The notes under the pieces were generated by a model. It ran no database searches, was not told the DNA's origin, and was given only the letters and a program-made list of their open reading frames with translations. From Marinobacter maritimus (lineage in GTDB: Bacteria; Pseudomonadota; Gammaproteobacteria; Pseudomonadales; Oleiphilaceae), in NCBI RefSeq assembly GCF_007671675.1, contig NZ_VCGW01000006.1:1-64000 (forward strand): a stretch of 64,000 bases of DNA, read 5' to 3'. The position numbers and the translations under genes were made by a program. Of the stretch, positions 10,073 to 19,971 are shown piece after piece; within the stretch, counting starts at the first letter, position 1, and each line of letters opens with the position of its first letter.

Positions 10073-10906
10073 ATGAGATCAGGTTTTCGTTTGCTGCTAC
10101 TTTCCACACTGGTTGTACTGATCAGTGCCTGCGCGTCCAACAAGCAGGAGGAAGTGCTACCGGAAAAGACCTATTACGACAACGCCCGGCAGGCTATGAA
10201 CTCCGGTAATTTCAATGAAGCCGAGCAGAATCTGGATTCGCTGGAGACCTACTACCCGTTCGGCCGATACGCTGAACAGGCGCAGCTTGACCTTATTTAT
10301 GCCCGCTACCAGAATCTCGATCTTGAGGGCTCCCGGGCTGCAGCAGACCGTTTCCTGCGTCTGAACCCACAGAGCGATCATGCGGACTATGCTCTGTATA
10401 TGCGCGGGCTCGCCTCCTACAATCTTGATATCGGCTTGGCTGCACGCTACCTCCCTATTGAGGTTGCTGCCCGGGACGCTGGTGAGCAGCAGCAGGCATT
10501 CCGTGATTTCAGCGAACTGCTGAACCGCTATCCAGAGAGCGAATACGCTGCCGACGCCCGCCAGCGCATGCTTGCCGTTCGCAACCGAATGGCCGAGCTG
10601 GAACTACATGCCGCTCGCTATTACATCAAACGCGAAGCCTACGTGGCTGCCAACAACAGGGCGCGTTACATCGTAGAGAACTTCCCGACATCACCAGCCG
10701 TTGAAGAAGCGATCATCATCCTGGCAGAGACGTTCGATTTCCTGAAATTCAAAAAAGGCTCTCAGGATGCGATCGCATTACTTCGTCAGAACTTCCCGAA
10801 AAGCGACGCTTTCAACAGCGAGGGTGAGTTTCAGGCAAACTTGCTTAAGCGCGAGAATCGCTCACTCTCCAGTGTCGTGACCTTTGGGCTTATGGACGAC
10901 GAATAG
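10073..10906 (+). CDS. bamD: Outer-membrane assembly lipoprotein BamD
   Basis: Essential lipoprotein of the BAM complex, which inserts beta-barrel proteins into the outer membrane. The start at 10073 gives a signal sequence ending in the lipobox ISAC, with C20 the lipidated residue. The mature part has the YfiO/TPR repeats (NARQAMNSGNFNEAEQNL, then PFGRYAEQAQLDL). Length is 277 aa. The frame is open upstream to 9764 but that segment is antisense to rluD. It is convergent with nadE, only 9 nt apart. Confidence 0.95.
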   Translation: MRSGFRLLLLSTLVVLISACASNKQEEVLPEKTYYDNARQAMNSGNFNEAEQNLDSLETYYPFGRYAEQAQLDLIYARYQNLDLEGSRAAADRFLRLNPQSDHADYALYMRGLASYNLDIGLAARYLPIEVAARDAGEQQQAFRDFSELLNRYPESEYAADARQRMLAVRNRMAELELHAARYYIKREAYVAANNRARYIVENFPTSPAVEEAIIILAETFDFLKFKKGSQDAIALLRQNFPKSDAFNSEGEFQANLLKRENRSLSSVVTFGLMDDE

Positions 10907-10915
10907 CCTGCTCTG

Positions 10916-12580
10916 TCAATTGCCGCTTTTCCATCCACTGGTAATGGGATAGCGGCGGTCCTTGCCAAAGCCTCGCTCTGTGATCCGAATTCCGATCGGT
11001 GACTGCCGGCGCTTGTACTCGTTGATGTCCACCAAGCGGATAACACGACTGACATCCGCCTGGTCAAAACCTTCTGCAACAATCGCATTGGCGCTGAAAT
11101 CCCGCTCTACATAGAGATTCAGAATCTGATCCAGCACGTCATAGCCCGGAAGGCTATCTTCATCTTTCTGATCCGGAGCCAACTCAGCTGAAGGCGGCCG
11201 CGTGATTACCCGCTCAGGAATCACCGAAGATACGGAATTACGGTACCAGGCCAAGCGAAACACCAGCGTCTTGGGAACATCCTTGAGCACATCGAAACCA
11301 CCCGCCATATCGCCATAGAGAGTCGAGTATCCCACGGCCAACTCACTCTTATTGCCAGTTGTGAGCACCAACGAACCAAATTTATTGGACAGCGACATCA
11401 GGACAACTCCCCGAATACGAGCCTGCAGATTTTCCTCGGTTGTATCCGGGGACGTGCCCTCGAACGGGGTAGCCAGCGTCGCCATAAAGGATTCGTACAT
11501 GGGTTCTATGGAGTACACGTCGTACTGAACGCCCATGGCCACCGCCTGAGCCTCTGCATCTTCAAGACTCATGTCCGACGTATAGCGGAACGGCATCATT
11601 ACAGCACGGACACGCTCGGGCCCCAGCGCATCGGCTGCCACAGCCAGGGCCAGAGCGGAATCAATACCGCCCGAGAGACCAAGCACCACCGATTTGAAAC
11701 CATTTTTGTTCACATAATCGCGAACACCTGTCACCAGCGCACTATAAACATTGGCCTCTAGCGACGGCTCCGGGGGCAATGGTTGCGAGATTGGCTGGCA
11801 ATGGCGATCACACACAAAATCTACAGCAAACAGTCCGTCGGTAAACTGCGGCACCTCCACGGCAAGAGCGCCCGAATGGTCGTACACCATAGAGCCGCCG
11901 TCGAATACCAGTTCATCTTGAGCACCCACCAGATTCACGTAAATAATACTCACACGATTCTCACGCGACTTACGCTCAAGCAGCGCTTTTCTCCGCTCCT
12001 GCTTGCCGATATCGTAGGGTGATGCGTTTAGATTAATGATCAAGCAAGCGCCTGCGACCGCGGAGTCTTCCACAGGGCCGTCCGCCCAGATATCTTCGCA
12101 AACCGTAAGGCCCACCGGCACGCCACAGATTTCGACCACCGTCGCACCCGCGCCATTCGCAAAATAACGTTTCTCATCGAAAACCTGGTAATTGGGCGGG
12201 AACCGTTTGAAATAGCAACTGGTGATCGTGCCGTCTTCAATCACCACAGCTGCGTTGTATAGCAATCCGTTATTTCGAAGAGGCGCACCGATAACGATCG
12301 CGGCGCCAATCTCCGAATTCTTCAGGCGCTCAAGCGCCTCATTCACTCGGAGATCCATACTGGGGCGCAGCAGCAAGTCTTCCGGCGGGTATCCGGTAAT
12401 GCAGAGCTCCGGAAACACAACGATGTCAGCCTTATGCTCGGAGCGAGCACGCTTCGCAGCCTCAATAATCAGCCCGGTGTTACCGGGAATATCCCCCACC
12501 AGAAAATCCATCTGCGCCATCACGACCCGCAACTTGCGGTGCGATGTGTTAGAAAGCGGGGCGTTCCCGGAAACAGACAT
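10916..12580 (-). CDS. nadE: Glutamine-dependent NAD+ synthetase
   Basis: Last step of NAD synthesis: amidation of nicotinate adenine dinucleotide. The N-terminal nitrilase-fold glutaminase domain shows the Glu (FPELCITGYPPEDLL), a Lys in the KRFPPNYQVFDEKRYF stretch, and Cys (LTVCEDIW). The C-terminal NAD synthase domain has the P-loop GLSGGIDSALAL. The start at 12580 (MSVSGN) has AGGAG seven nt upstream, giving 554 aa; the frame is open to 12712 but overlaps the promoter. The gene is divergent from pilS. Confidence 0.95.
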   Translation of the reverse strand: MSVSGNAPLSNTSHRKLRVVMAQMDFLVGDIPGNTGLIIEAAKRARSEHKADIVVFPELCITGYPPEDLLLRPSMDLRVNEALERLKNSEIGAAIVIGAPLRNNGLLYNAAVVIEDGTITSCYFKRFPPNYQVFDEKRYFANGAGATVVEICGVPVGLTVCEDIWADGPVEDSAVAGACLIINLNASPYDIGKQERRKALLERKSRENRVSIIYVNLVGAQDELVFDGGSMVYDHSGALAVEVPQFTDGLFAVDFVCDRHCQPISQPLPPEPSLEANVYSALVTGVRDYVNKNGFKSVVLGLSGGIDSALALAVAADALGPERVRAVMMPFRYTSDMSLEDAEAQAVAMGVQYDVYSIEPMYESFMATLATPFEGTSPDTTEENLQARIRGVVLMSLSNKFGSLVLTTGNKSELAVGYSTLYGDMAGGFDVLKDVPKTLVFRLAWYRNSVSSVIPERVITRPPSAELAPDQKDEDSLPGYDVLDQILNLYVERDFSANAIVAEGFDQADVSRVIRLVDINEYKRRQSPIGIRITERGFGKDRRYPITSGWKSGN

Positions 12581-12616
12581 AGATTGGCTCCTGTAACTCA
12601 TTGCCACGAAAAGGCT

Positions 12617-12622
12617 ATTATA
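12617..12622 (-). promoter_or_regulatory. Likely -10 element of the nadE promoter
   Basis: Perfect TATAAT on the minus strand, 37 nt before the nadE start and preceded by seven G residues. The -35 position (AGAAAT at 17-nt spacing) matches poorly, so the promoter may depend on an activator or on an extended -10. Confidence 0.45.
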
Positions 12623-12674
12623 CCCCCCCATAGGCCCTGATTTCTTCCGCCCCGCAACGGATTTTCGAAAAACT

Positions 12675-14315
12675 ATGACAACAGATACGGCATCGGCGGT
12701 CCTAACCGACAAACGAACACCCGGCTTTCAGCAAGCCAAGTTGTTTCGCATCTACAATCATTACCGGGTGGTTATCAGCGTTGTTCTGGTGGCTCTCCTG
12801 TTTGTTGACCCCGTTAATTTTGACCTCCGCTTCCGACTATTGGACTACTACCAGTTTGGCGTCGTGGGCTATCTGGCGCTGAACAGCTTTATTGCTTTGA
12901 CCATGCTGGCCGGCTTTCAGCCAGGACAACGGCACATCACCTTATCAATACTGCTGGATATCCTGATCATGCACGGGCTGCTATTTGCAAGTACCGGCAT
13001 CACGAACGGGCTTGCCAATCTCGTCATTGTTTCCGTGGCCGCAGGCAACATTCTTAACCCCAGCCGCATGGGAACTTTCTATGCCGCTCTGGCGGCCATC
13101 TGTTCACTCAGCATTTCGGGCTGGGCGGTGCTGACACTTGACGGCCCCGCCGATGATATCGTGCGTGCCGGCTCGCTTGGCATCCTGTATTTTGCTACTG
13201 CGTTTGTCCTGCAAAATATTTCTCTGCGAATGATGCGCAGCGAAGCACTGGCCAGCAGCCGTGCACAAAGCATTGTCGAGCTGGAACAAATCAACCAGCA
13301 GATCATCCAGCGCATGCGCACCGGCATTCTGGTGCTCGACCGGTTTGGCCAGATACGCCTCGCGAACGCGGCTGCTGAAGAACTGCTGTTTGGCATCCCA
13401 ATCGATAAAGGTACGACGCCAACTCGACCAAAAACCCTCCCGGGCCAGCTCAAATCCGGCCTGGAAGCGTGGCTTAAAAATCCGGCAAGGCGCACAGAGC
13501 CGTTTCAGTCGGCTCCCACCTCTCCGCTCCTGCAAGTCAATTTTACCCAGCTTGATCAAGAGCGCGGAGACCAGATTCTGGTATTTATCGAAGACATGAG
13601 CAAAGTGACGCAGCAGGCCCAGCAGATGAAACTCGCGTCGCTCGGCCGGCTGACTGCCGGTATTGCCCATGAAATCCGCAATCCGCTTGGGGCCATCAGC
13701 CATGCAGCACAGTTGATGGAAGAGTCGCCTCATCTCGATACCGGGGACCAGCAAATGCTGGGCATTATCCGGCGCCATTCGCGTCGCGCAAATGGCATAA
13801 TCGAGAACGTGCTCAGCCTTTCCCGGCGCAAATCGGCCCATGCCGACCTGGTTGATGTAGGCAGCTGGCTGAAGGAATTCAGAACTGACTTCCTCCAAAC
13901 CCAGGACAACGCCATACCCGCCACGGATGTGATATTACACACCATCACCAACATGCCCGAAGCGCGATTCGATAAAAGCCAGATCGAACAGGTGCTGGTG
14001 AACCTGTGTGACAACGGCTTGCGTTACAGCTACCAGCAAACCGGAGAGCGCAGAATCGAGCTCAACGCCGGCGCTACGGCCGATGGCGAGCGAGCTTACG
14101 TGGATGTAAGAGATTTTGGCCCGGGTGTAGCCCCGGGCTCAAACCATTTGGTTTTCGAGCCATTTTACACCACCGACAAAGGTGGCACGGGCCTTGGGCT
14201 TTATCTGGCGAGAGAACTGTGCGAGTCTAATCAGGCCCATTTGTCCCTAGTGGAAGACTACCAACCCGGCTGCTGTTTCCGCATTACCTTTGCTCACCCA
14301 GGGCGAATGATCTGA
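12675..14315 (+). CDS. pilS: Sensor histidine kinase PilS
   Basis: Membrane sensor kinase that controls type IV pilin transcription through PilR. About six hydrophobic segments fill residues 30-180, followed by a PAS-like region (about 205-310), the HisKA dimerisation domain with phospho-acceptor H332 in AGIAHEIRNPLG, and a HATPase domain (NLCDNGLRYS; GGTGLGLYLAREL). The 546-aa length is normal. pilR follows 34 nt downstream. In P. aeruginosa PilS senses inner-membrane pilin levels; that role is inferred here. Confidence 0.95.
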   Translation: MTTDTASAVLTDKRTPGFQQAKLFRIYNHYRVVISVVLVALLFVDPVNFDLRFRLLDYYQFGVVGYLALNSFIALTMLAGFQPGQRHITLSILLDILIMHGLLFASTGITNGLANLVIVSVAAGNILNPSRMGTFYAALAAICSLSISGWAVLTLDGPADDIVRAGSLGILYFATAFVLQNISLRMMRSEALASSRAQSIVELEQINQQIIQRMRTGILVLDRFGQIRLANAAAEELLFGIPIDKGTTPTRPKTLPGQLKSGLEAWLKNPARRTEPFQSAPTSPLLQVNFTQLDQERGDQILVFIEDMSKVTQQAQQMKLASLGRLTAGIAHEIRNPLGAISHAAQLMEESPHLDTGDQQMLGIIRRHSRRANGIIENVLSLSRRKSAHADLVDVGSWLKEFRTDFLQTQDNAIPATDVILHTITNMPEARFDKSQIEQVLVNLCDNGLRYSYQQTGERRIELNAGATADGERAYVDVRDFGPGVAPGSNHLVFEPFYTTDKGGTGLGLYLARELCESNQAHLSLVEDYQPGCCFRITFAHPGRMI

Positions 14316-14349
14316 CGTGGAACTGACAAAACGGAACCGACAAAAAAAG

Positions 14350-15729
14350 ATGACCACTCACACAGCGCTGATTGTTGACGACGAACCCGACATTCGGGAT
14401 CTTCTCGAAATTACCCTTACGCGGATGGGCATAAAAACCCTCACCGCCCCAGACCTTACCAACGCATTCAGACTGCTGGAGCAGCATACTCCGCAGTTAT
14501 GCCTGACCGACATGAATCTGCCAGACGGCAACGGCATCGAATTGGTACAGTGGATTCAACAGCACCGGCCGGACATGCCAGTTGCCGTTATCACGGCCTA
14601 CGGAAGCATGGACACGGCGATTGAATCCCTGAAAGCCGGCGCGTTTGATTTTGTCTCCAAACCCGTTGAGCTCTCCAGGCTTCGGGAACTGGTAAACAGC
14701 GCGCTCAGGCTATCGGAGCCTCGCCCTGCTATTGATGAGGCCATCGATGAGCCCGGCCTTTTGCTTGGCAACTCCATGCAAATCAAAAAGCTACGCAATC
14801 AGACCCGTAAGCTTGCCAGAAGCCAGGCACCGGTGTTTATCAGCGGTGAATCCGGCAGCGGCAAAGAGCTGGTGGCGCGAATGATCCACCTTCAGGGGCC
14901 GCGCAGTGCTGCGCCCTTCACCGCTGTAAACTGCGGTGCGATTCCTTCAGAACTGATGGAAAGTGAGTTTTTCGGGCACAAAAAAGGAAGCTTTACGGGC
15001 GCCGTTGAAAACAAGGATGGCCTGTTCCGCTCTGCCGACGGCGGCACACTGTTTCTGGACGAAGTAGCGGACCTGCCCCTCGCTATGCAGGTAAAGTTGC
15101 TACGCGCCATTCAGGAAAAAGCCGTGCGCCCGGTAGGCGATACCAAAGAAATACCCGTCGACATTCGTTTGCTGAGCGCCACACATAAGAACCTGGCGGA
15201 ACTGGTTCAGGCGGGAAGCTTCCGCCAAGACCTGTTCTACCGGATTAACGTGATAGAACTGGCCGTCCCTCCCCTGAGAGATCGCACGGACGATATCGCG
15301 CTGCTGGCGAATCACATACTTGAACGCATCGCCCGGGAATACGAATGCGATGCGGCAACACTGTCTCAAGACGCGGTAGACCGGCTGAAAGAGCATGACT
15401 TTCCAGGCAACGTGCGGGAGCTGGAGAATATTCTTGAACGCGCCTTTACTCTGTGCGATGCCGAGAAAATCAGCGCCTCTGACCTGCATCTTGGCACTGG
15501 CCTTGGAGCCGCCGCAGTCGATATCAGTGGCAGTGCAACGTCAGACGTCAGCCCGACTCTGGTACCGGAGGGTGATATTGATCTGGAGGGCTACCTCGAA
15601 TCCATCGAGCGCCAGGCTATCGAAAAAGCCCTGGAGGCAACTCGTTGGAACAAAACCGCAGCGGCCAAGAGGCTGGGGATCAGCTTTCGGGCGTTGCGGT
15701 ACCGGTTGAAGAAGTTAGGAATGGAGTGA
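14350..15729 (+). CDS. pilR: Sigma-54-dependent response regulator PilR
   Basis: NtrC-type activator of RpoN-dependent pilin promoters. Receiver domain first (ALIVDDEPDIRDLLEI, phospho-acceptor D54 in LTDMNLPDG), then AAA+ domain (Walker A GESGSGKE; the sigma-54 contact loop reads GSFTGA rather than GAFTGA, as I recall for Pseudomonas PilR), and a Fis-type helix-turn-helix at the end (NKTAAAKRLGISFRALRYRL). I choose the ATG at 14350 (MTTHTALIVDDEP) over a GTG at 14317 because family proteins begin close to the receiver domain. The ribosome site is weak in both cases. Confidence 0.94.
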   Translation: MTTHTALIVDDEPDIRDLLEITLTRMGIKTLTAPDLTNAFRLLEQHTPQLCLTDMNLPDGNGIELVQWIQQHRPDMPVAVITAYGSMDTAIESLKAGAFDFVSKPVELSRLRELVNSALRLSEPRPAIDEAIDEPGLLLGNSMQIKKLRNQTRKLARSQAPVFISGESGSGKELVARMIHLQGPRSAAPFTAVNCGAIPSELMESEFFGHKKGSFTGAVENKDGLFRSADGGTLFLDEVADLPLAMQVKLLRAIQEKAVRPVGDTKEIPVDIRLLSATHKNLAELVQAGSFRQDLFYRINVIELAVPPLRDRTDDIALLANHILERIAREYECDAATLSQDAVDRLKEHDFPGNVRELENILERAFTLCDAEKISASDLHLGTGLGAAAVDISGSATSDVSPTLVPEGDIDLEGYLESIERQAIEKALEATRWNKTAAAKRLGISFRALRYRLKKLGME

Positions 15730-15738
15730 ATAATAACG

Positions 15739-15763
15739 AGGCTTTCAGGAAGAAAGCCGCTAA
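15739..15763 (+). terminator. Weak hairpin after pilR
   Basis: GGCTTTC...GAAAGCC stem followed by GCTAATTTT, just before the fimT ribosome site. It may attenuate rather than end the pilSR transcript. Confidence 0.35.
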
Positions 15764-15781
15764 TTTTGCCAAGGAGGCAAC

Positions 15782-16336
15782 ATGACTTTTGCTCGGAACA
15801 AAGGCTTAACGCTTGTTGAGCTACTAATCACACTGATCATTCTTTCCATTACGTTCAGCTTTGCGGTGCCTGCAATGGATCGTGAGATTGCCCAATCGCG
15901 CCAGCGCGAACTGATCGCAACCTACCATGGCGCCTTTTCATTCGCTCGCTCACAAGCAGTTCATACCGGAGCCCTCGTTACCATATGCCCGCTGTCTTCT
16001 GGTAACCGATGCGTAAACGACTGGACGCTACCCGCAGCGATATTCCCGGACCGAGACAAGAACCTGCGACCGGATAGCAACACTGTATGGAAACTTATTC
16101 CACCTGTGACAAACTACCGCATCAAATCCCGCACAGGCGGGCGTGGCTACTTAACATTCGGCCCCAACGGTCTTATCCACGGAGCCAGTGGCTCGTTGAT
16201 AGCATGCCCAGAACAGAACTCACAGCAACCAATGAGTTACCTCAGTGTCAATCGTGGCGGTCGCTTCCGCGCAGTTCATGATAAAGACTTCGACAATAAA
16301 GTCCGGCTATCCTGGGGCGCAGTGATTCAGTGCTGA
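15782..16336 (+). CDS. fimT: GspH/FimT-type pseudopilin
   Basis: Type IV pilin-like protein, 184 aa. The class III signal peptide is MTFARNKG cut before LTLVEL, and the mature protein carries the conserved Glu5. The hydrophobic helix is LLITLIILSITFSFAVPAM; a GspH-like C-terminal domain with paired cysteines follows. The ribosome site AAGGAGG is strong. It sits directly after pilR, as fimT does in P. aeruginosa, and converges on pilE 15 nt away. FimT proteins bind DNA in natural transformation in some species; that role here is inference. Confidence 0.8.
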   Translation: MTFARNKGLTLVELLITLIILSITFSFAVPAMDREIAQSRQRELIATYHGAFSFARSQAVHTGALVTICPLSSGNRCVNDWTLPAAIFPDRDKNLRPDSNTVWKLIPPVTNYRIKSRTGGRGYLTFGPNGLIHGASGSLIACPEQNSQQPMSYLSVNRGGRFRAVHDKDFDNKVRLSWGAVIQC

Positions 16337-16351
16337 AGCCACGGTTATCTT

Positions 16352-16807
16352 CTATTTTTTCCAGCTCGTCTCGCCGGTGCCGATGCCGCCGCTGTTGTCT
16401 TTATCCCAGCGTCTAATACCCTGGTTATTCAGATCCAAGAAACCATCCCCGGCCTGAGCATTTGCCGGGGTTGCTTTCACTACGAACGCAGAGTCCGACG
16501 CACTCTCGACAGTAAGGTTGTAGTACGCGGTTCCACCGTCACTGGGTACCTGATCGTAGTAAATATCAGGGGCTCCGGTGTCCCCACCGCCAGAGCCAGC
16601 CCCCTTGTATGTATTGTTAGCTGTAAAATGCCGCTCCATGGCTGCTGCCAACCCCATGAGAGCGGACTGCGCTTCGGCCCTTCGGGATGATTTCACATGT
16701 TCCTCATAAGAAGGGTAAGCCACAGCGGCAAGAATGCCGACAATGGCAACCACAATCATCACTTCTATCAAAGTGAAGCCTTGATGTTCGCGACCGCCAA
16801 ACCCCAT
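16352..16807 (-). CDS. pilE: Type IV minor pilin PilE
   Basis: Minor pilin, 151 aa. Prepilin leader MGFGGREHQG is cut before FTLIEVMIVVAIVGILAAVA, with Glu5 present. The globular domain contains no cysteine, so the usual C-terminal disulfide loop is missing. The start ATG (16807) overlaps the pilY1 stop (TGATG) and follows GGAGG seven nt upstream, so translation is coupled. It is the last gene of the minor-pilin operon. It resembles major pilins too, but position and length favour PilE. Confidence 0.85.
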   Translation of the reverse strand: MGFGGREHQGFTLIEVMIVVAIVGILAAVAYPSYEEHVKSSRRAEAQSALMGLAAAMERHFTANNTYKGAGSGGGDTGAPDIYYDQVPSDGGTAYYNLTVESASDSAFVVKATPANAQAGDGFLDLNNQGIRRWDKDNSGGIGTGETSWKK

Positions 16808-19800
16808 CACTCAACCTCCCTCCAAAACGTTTGAGTAAAGGTGTTGCTATCCTCTACCTGCTCGCAGTTTGTACCAACACAGATAAACGCGTTCTTTTCC
16901 GTCCGTAACAGTTTCGGCGGAGGCGGTATACCGGGAACCGGTACATCTTTACTGCGATCACTCTTTTTGAGATCTTCGATTCCATCATAATTACGCACCG
17001 GTCGGCCATCACGTAGTAGCACCGAGTAAAGTCGCGAGCGGCCCGTTGATGGCGCACACGCTGACAGAGAAGCCGCAGGTTCATACGTTGTGAAGGTAGC
17101 TACCCCATCAACTACAATGCTCGATGAAAGCATTTTTTCACCACTGTTCTCAAAGCTGAGCATCCAACCACTGGCGTTAGATAAATTTTCCTCTGCTGTT
17201 AGCTTTTCTGCATCCGTACCCTCGCCTATTTTGTTGTCTGTTATGTCGTACAGGTCACTCTCAGTAAGAGTGGAATAGCTTACATTGCTGGAGCTAGGGT
17301 CAACCGGCGCTCCAAACAATGCGGGAATACGAATCATGTACGCGCGATCTTCGATAACCTTGTTCAAAGGATGAGCGTGATAGCCAGACCCAATTACCAA
17401 CGTCAGATAGCGTTTACCCCAATACCGGCTGATGGAAAGATCCGGCGTATGGTAAAAGCGTCGTGCATTCGCGACCTCGTCGCCCGCAAAATCTGCAATG
17501 CGACCGCCGAACGCCAGTGTACCTACAGAGTTGCCGTTATTCAGATCAAACCGCCAGATCTGTCCACCCATATCACCAACGTAAACTTGGTCTGCAAGAT
17601 CATCTCCGTCTATATCAAGCACTTTCGGGGAGGCGGGCATGCTGTACTTCATGTTACCAAGCTCAAGATTGGCACCTGACCCTGCTGGGCCTGCCCACCA
17701 CAACCTCTGACCGGTAATCGCATCCACGATGTAAAGAGCGCGACCCATATCGTCTTCGGTGCGAGTGGTCGCGTTATCTTGGTCCGCGTCATAGCCACCG
17801 GCAAAAAACAGCACATCCTTCACGGTTCCGTCGATGTTCACTTTACTCTTTACCGGCGTAGACCAACTCTGGCCAAGCTCAACAAAATCACCCGAGCCTC
17901 CAGATATGCGCCACATTGCCTTTGGCGCCGACCTATCGGTGGCATCCAGCGCATAATAGCTGCGACCACCTCTGCGCATCCCGGCGTAGAGATACACATG
18001 ATCTCCGTCAGCTAACTCAACATCCCCACTAGGGTTTTTCACCCAGCTAACGATTGGACCGTCCATACCATAGATGCGATCCACCACGGTATCGGCGTTA
18101 TCCATAAACGTCTGCTGATTCTTCAGTAACTCGGCCGGCATAAATGCGAAATGAGACTCGCCGGTTTCGCCGTTAATTGCATGAATATAGCCCTGATTAT
18201 CACCAAAAAATACCGATGTATCCGGACTTGCCTCTGTGCCACCATAAACAATCAACCTTGGTTCCGAATGCAAGGGATCCGAGATGAACTTACGGGCGTC
18301 ATTGGTCTGGTTGTTGCCATTCTCATCCAGAACATCCTCACCCCGAATCCAACGTATTAGCTCCAGCTGCTCGGCATCAGTCATGGTGCTATCGCCAAGC
18401 AGTGTCTTCGTTATGGAGCCTGTGTTGGAGGCCGCGATAAGGTTATCACTTGCGTTCAGGTTATTTCCCTGGATCCAGGTATAAACTTTTCTGCTATTTG
18501 TTGCATCAGGCAGTTTCGAACGAACACCCCCTGCTGTTACTGCTCTTCCATCCGGCGCTTGCGACCACCAACTTTGCGCTCCGTCTTTAAAGAAGCCAGT
18601 TGACGAATCAATTGCCTGGTTGCCATTGGCATCTACAATTTCTCCCGTATCGGAAATTTTGTAACGCTTCAGGTTGCCCTCCCAGAGAGGTCGGGTATCA
18701 GGTTCGAAAACGGAGTAGTAGAGCGCATCAAAGTGATTCAGCCGGTTAAACGAGTTAACTGCAACACCGGGAGCAACAAACGTACTGCTGGTTTCCAGTA
18801 CACTTCTTACAATGTCATCAAAGGCTCCCGCCAACTCTTCCGCATCATTCGCCAGATAATACTTACCTCCGCCAGCTGTTGCTGCCGCAGCCAAAAGAGG
18901 GTCATTAAGCTCAAATCCAACAGTATATGTGGTTATCGTCTGATCGCCAGCGTGAGCTGAGGACATATCATTATTTCTCATATAACCGGCTATTTCATCA
19001 AGGCAGTTACCCGAGCAGGACTCACCTATTTCGCCCTCCATGGTACCTTCATGGTTGGCATCTCTTGTTGGAGCTCCATCCGTCAGAACAATGACATTGT
19101 TTGATTGGCACTCAAGTGATATTGGGGATACATAACCATTTTTCTGGCTGTTTATCGGATTCGAGTCTAAAAACTGTGAGCCACCTTGATAATATCGCAT
19201 CGCCTCAAAAAGTGTTTCTGAGAGTGGAGTCCAGGTGTCGTGATCCAGGCTGTCAACGGCTGCTTTAAAAGTACTTCGATTGGTAGCGACATCTTCCACA
19301 GGATTGAGAAGGTGCCCACCTTCATCGGCACTACCTCTTGTATTAAAAGCCATCAAACCTATATTTACACCAGTGGTACTATCTGCCAACTGACGCGCGA
19401 CGCCCTTCATAACATCCATGCGCGTCATCTTTACTGTACCACCACTCGTCGCCTGCCAGTTGCGGTAGTTGGCGGAAAAATAAGTTTGAGTGTCAAATTT
19501 TGACCAATTTTTTATACTCGATCTATCGTTATCCGCCTCACAATCGGTTGTGCTGTTATTGACATTAACCTTATCAAAGCTATTCCACTTATTTTGATAA
19601 TAATAAGCCATCCTATAGCTCTTTAACTCACCAACTTGATCAATTCTCGCTAGCATATCCGAGCAGTCGATCACTGAGCGTTTAACCGTGTACCAGCTAC
19701 CACTTTGCTTATAATAAACAAAATCGGAATCAAAACCTGAGCTAGGATATGTCTTGGATGGATCGTAAACAGGATCAACCGGAACATTAACGGTAACTTC

Positions 19801-19971
19801 TGCGTCCATACTCCCGGAGTTATCCAGAATAAACAGTAGGTTTGGTCGAATACTGGTATTGTTCTGGGTGTTAAAGAAAATCTCAGTATCATCCGCCACT
19901 GCGGCAGTGGAGCTAAGGGCCATAGCAAAGCCACAGAAAAAAGCCGTTAATCTGCCTTTATAAGTCTTCAT
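16807..19971 (-). CDS. pilY1: Type IV pilus tip/biogenesis protein PilY1
   Basis: Large exported protein at the pilus tip, involved in pilus assembly, adhesion and surface sensing. A signal peptide (MKTYKGRLTAFFCGFAMALS) precedes a von Willebrand A-like domain with a MIDAS DNSGSM (D50, S52, S54) and a second segment VIVLTDGAPT near 293-302. The C-terminal beta-propeller has a calcium site DIDGDDLADQVYVGD (786-800) as in P. aeruginosa PilY1. Length 1054 aa. It overlaps the upstream small gene by 4 nt. The N-terminal half (about 18700-19970) is clearly more AT-rich than its neighbours. Confidence 0.93.
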   Translation of the reverse strand: MKTYKGRLTAFFCGFAMALSSTAAVADDTEIFFNTQNNTSIRPNLLFILDNSGSMDAEVTVNVPVDPVYDPSKTYPSSGFDSDFVYYKQSGSWYTVKRSVIDCSDMLARIDQVGELKSYRMAYYYQNKWNSFDKVNVNNSTTDCEADNDRSSIKNWSKFDTQTYFSANYRNWQATSGGTVKMTRMDVMKGVARQLADSTTGVNIGLMAFNTRGSADEGGHLLNPVEDVATNRSTFKAAVDSLDHDTWTPLSETLFEAMRYYQGGSQFLDSNPINSQKNGYVSPISLECQSNNVIVLTDGAPTRDANHEGTMEGEIGESCSGNCLDEIAGYMRNNDMSSAHAGDQTITTYTVGFELNDPLLAAAATAGGGKYYLANDAEELAGAFDDIVRSVLETSSTFVAPGVAVNSFNRLNHFDALYYSVFEPDTRPLWEGNLKRYKISDTGEIVDANGNQAIDSSTGFFKDGAQSWWSQAPDGRAVTAGGVRSKLPDATNSRKVYTWIQGNNLNASDNLIAASNTGSITKTLLGDSTMTDAEQLELIRWIRGEDVLDENGNNQTNDARKFISDPLHSEPRLIVYGGTEASPDTSVFFGDNQGYIHAINGETGESHFAFMPAELLKNQQTFMDNADTVVDRIYGMDGPIVSWVKNPSGDVELADGDHVYLYAGMRRGGRSYYALDATDRSAPKAMWRISGGSGDFVELGQSWSTPVKSKVNIDGTVKDVLFFAGGYDADQDNATTRTEDDMGRALYIVDAITGQRLWWAGPAGSGANLELGNMKYSMPASPKVLDIDGDDLADQVYVGDMGGQIWRFDLNNGNSVGTLAFGGRIADFAGDEVANARRFYHTPDLSISRYWGKRYLTLVIGSGYHAHPLNKVIEDRAYMIRIPALFGAPVDPSSSNVSYSTLTESDLYDITDNKIGEGTDAEKLTAEENLSNASGWMLSFENSGEKMLSSSIVVDGVATFTTYEPAASLSACAPSTGRSRLYSVLLRDGRPVRNYDGIEDLKKSDRSKDVPVPGIPPPPKLLRTEKNAFICVGTNCEQVEDSNTFTQTFWREVE

